Shown here: piece after piece, positions 63,866 to 64,000 of the stretch
Position numbering within the stretch: position 1 is the first letter of the stretch
Layout: the number at the start of each line of letters is the position of its first letter
Assembly: GCA_030693535.1 (NCBI GenBank)
Contig: JAUYAL010000067.1
Span: 1 to 64,000, forward strand
DNA: 64,000 nucleotides
Reading direction: 5' to 3'
Source: Methylotenera sp.
GTDB taxonomy: Bacteria > Pseudomonadota > Gammaproteobacteria > Burkholderiales > Methylophilaceae
The notes under the pieces: generated by a model
What the model was told of the DNA's origin: nothing
Seen by the model: the letters and a program-made list of their open reading frames with translations, nothing else
Database searches by the model: none
Made by a program: the position numbers and the translations under genes

Positions 63866-64000
63866 ATGTCTATTAATTCAGTTCTTCAAGAAAACCGCGT
63901 TTTTGAGCCAAGCGCAGATTTTGTAAAATCAGCAACAATTTCAGGTATGTCAGCCTACAATGCTTTATGTAAAGAGGCAACAGACGATTATGAAGGCTTT
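63866..64000 (+). CDS. acs: Acetyl-CoA synthetase (N-terminal end only)
   Basis: The first 45 codons of a gene running off the right edge. It starts MSINSVLQENRVFEP..SADFV and continues with ISGMSAYNALCKEATDDYEGF, the N-terminal segment of AMP-forming acetyl-CoA synthetase. AAGGAG precedes the ATG by 9 bases. Acetyl-CoA synthetase is the classical target of Pat-type acetylation; Pat- and AcuC-like genes lie at 45.7-49.3 kb. Family call is based on a short but characteristic N-terminus. Confidence 0.8.
   Translation, partial: MSINSVLQENRVFEPSADFVKSATISGMSAYNALCKEATDDYEGF

Overview
The window is about 64 kb of chromosome from a low-GC betaproteobacterial methylotroph, most likely a Methylotenera-like member of the Methylophilaceae. 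The evidence is an incomplete PQQ methanol dehydrogenase of the lanthanide-dependent XoxF type at the left edge, a betaproteobacterial core gene set (typA, purT, dnaE, accA, tilS, hrpA, glnE) and a Pil-Chp chemosensory operon. The genus is an inference. I found no phage, insertion sequence, CRISPR array, rRNA or tRNA.

Layout. 1-4.5 kb: xoxF (partial), a divergent MocR-type regulator, a gene-poor gap with a candidate sigma-54 small RNA, and a secreted double-PepSY protein resembling lanthanide-binding lanpepsy. 4.7-12 kb: typA, two tandem DEAD-box helicases (the first behind a long structured leader), a truncated globin, a REP-like doublet and purT. 12.2-16.3 kb: an orphan NtrC-family activator and a TonB-dependent receptor with a 60-bp perfect palindrome upstream. 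16.3-26.3 kb: YbbA/YbbP-type ABC exporter, tesA, tilS, accA, dnaE. 26.4-36.4 kb: pilG-pilH-pilI-pilJ-chpA operon and a divergent FIST sensor. 36.5-42.7 kb: tpx, a MazG-like protein, an RlmL-like methyltransferase, a spermidine-synthase-like protein, an RNase II-like enzyme and a CobW-type GTPase. 42.7-45.6 kb: flaG plus a c-di-GMP phosphodiesterase whose membrane sensor is a clear ethylene-binding domain, behind a FliA-type promoter. 45.7-49.3 kb: an AcuC-like deacetylase and a Pat-type acetyltransferase. 49.3-55.7 kb: a polyhydroxybutyrate locus in two convergent transcription units. 55.7-64 kb: a TonB-like protein, hrpA with an in-frame palindromic repeat, glnE and the start of acs.

Three candidate undescribed systems stand out. 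(1) A GGYTG-N4-CARCC palindrome occurs upstream of the TonB receptor (three copies, 21 bp apart), upstream of the PepSY gene (one copy) and upstream of a gene-free sigma-54 promoter that reads into a strong terminator (two copies). At the receptor and the gene-free promoter, -24/-12 elements lie about 95-105 bp downstream of the nearest copy. The orphan NtrC-family gene sits directly downstream of the receptor gene and is the obvious candidate activator. With XoxF nearby, this may be a lanthanide-response regulon. (2) The polyhydroxybutyrate operon opens with a ribbon-helix-helix protein gene preceded by 13 unspaced 7-bp repeats (ATATAAG); related heptads in 7-bp register lie upstream of the opposing phaA-phaB unit. 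Unspaced heptads are the operator type used by the omega family of ribbon-helix-helix repressors. (3) An ethylene-receptor-like HD-GYP protein appears to be co-expressed with flaG. All three are sequence-based inferences.
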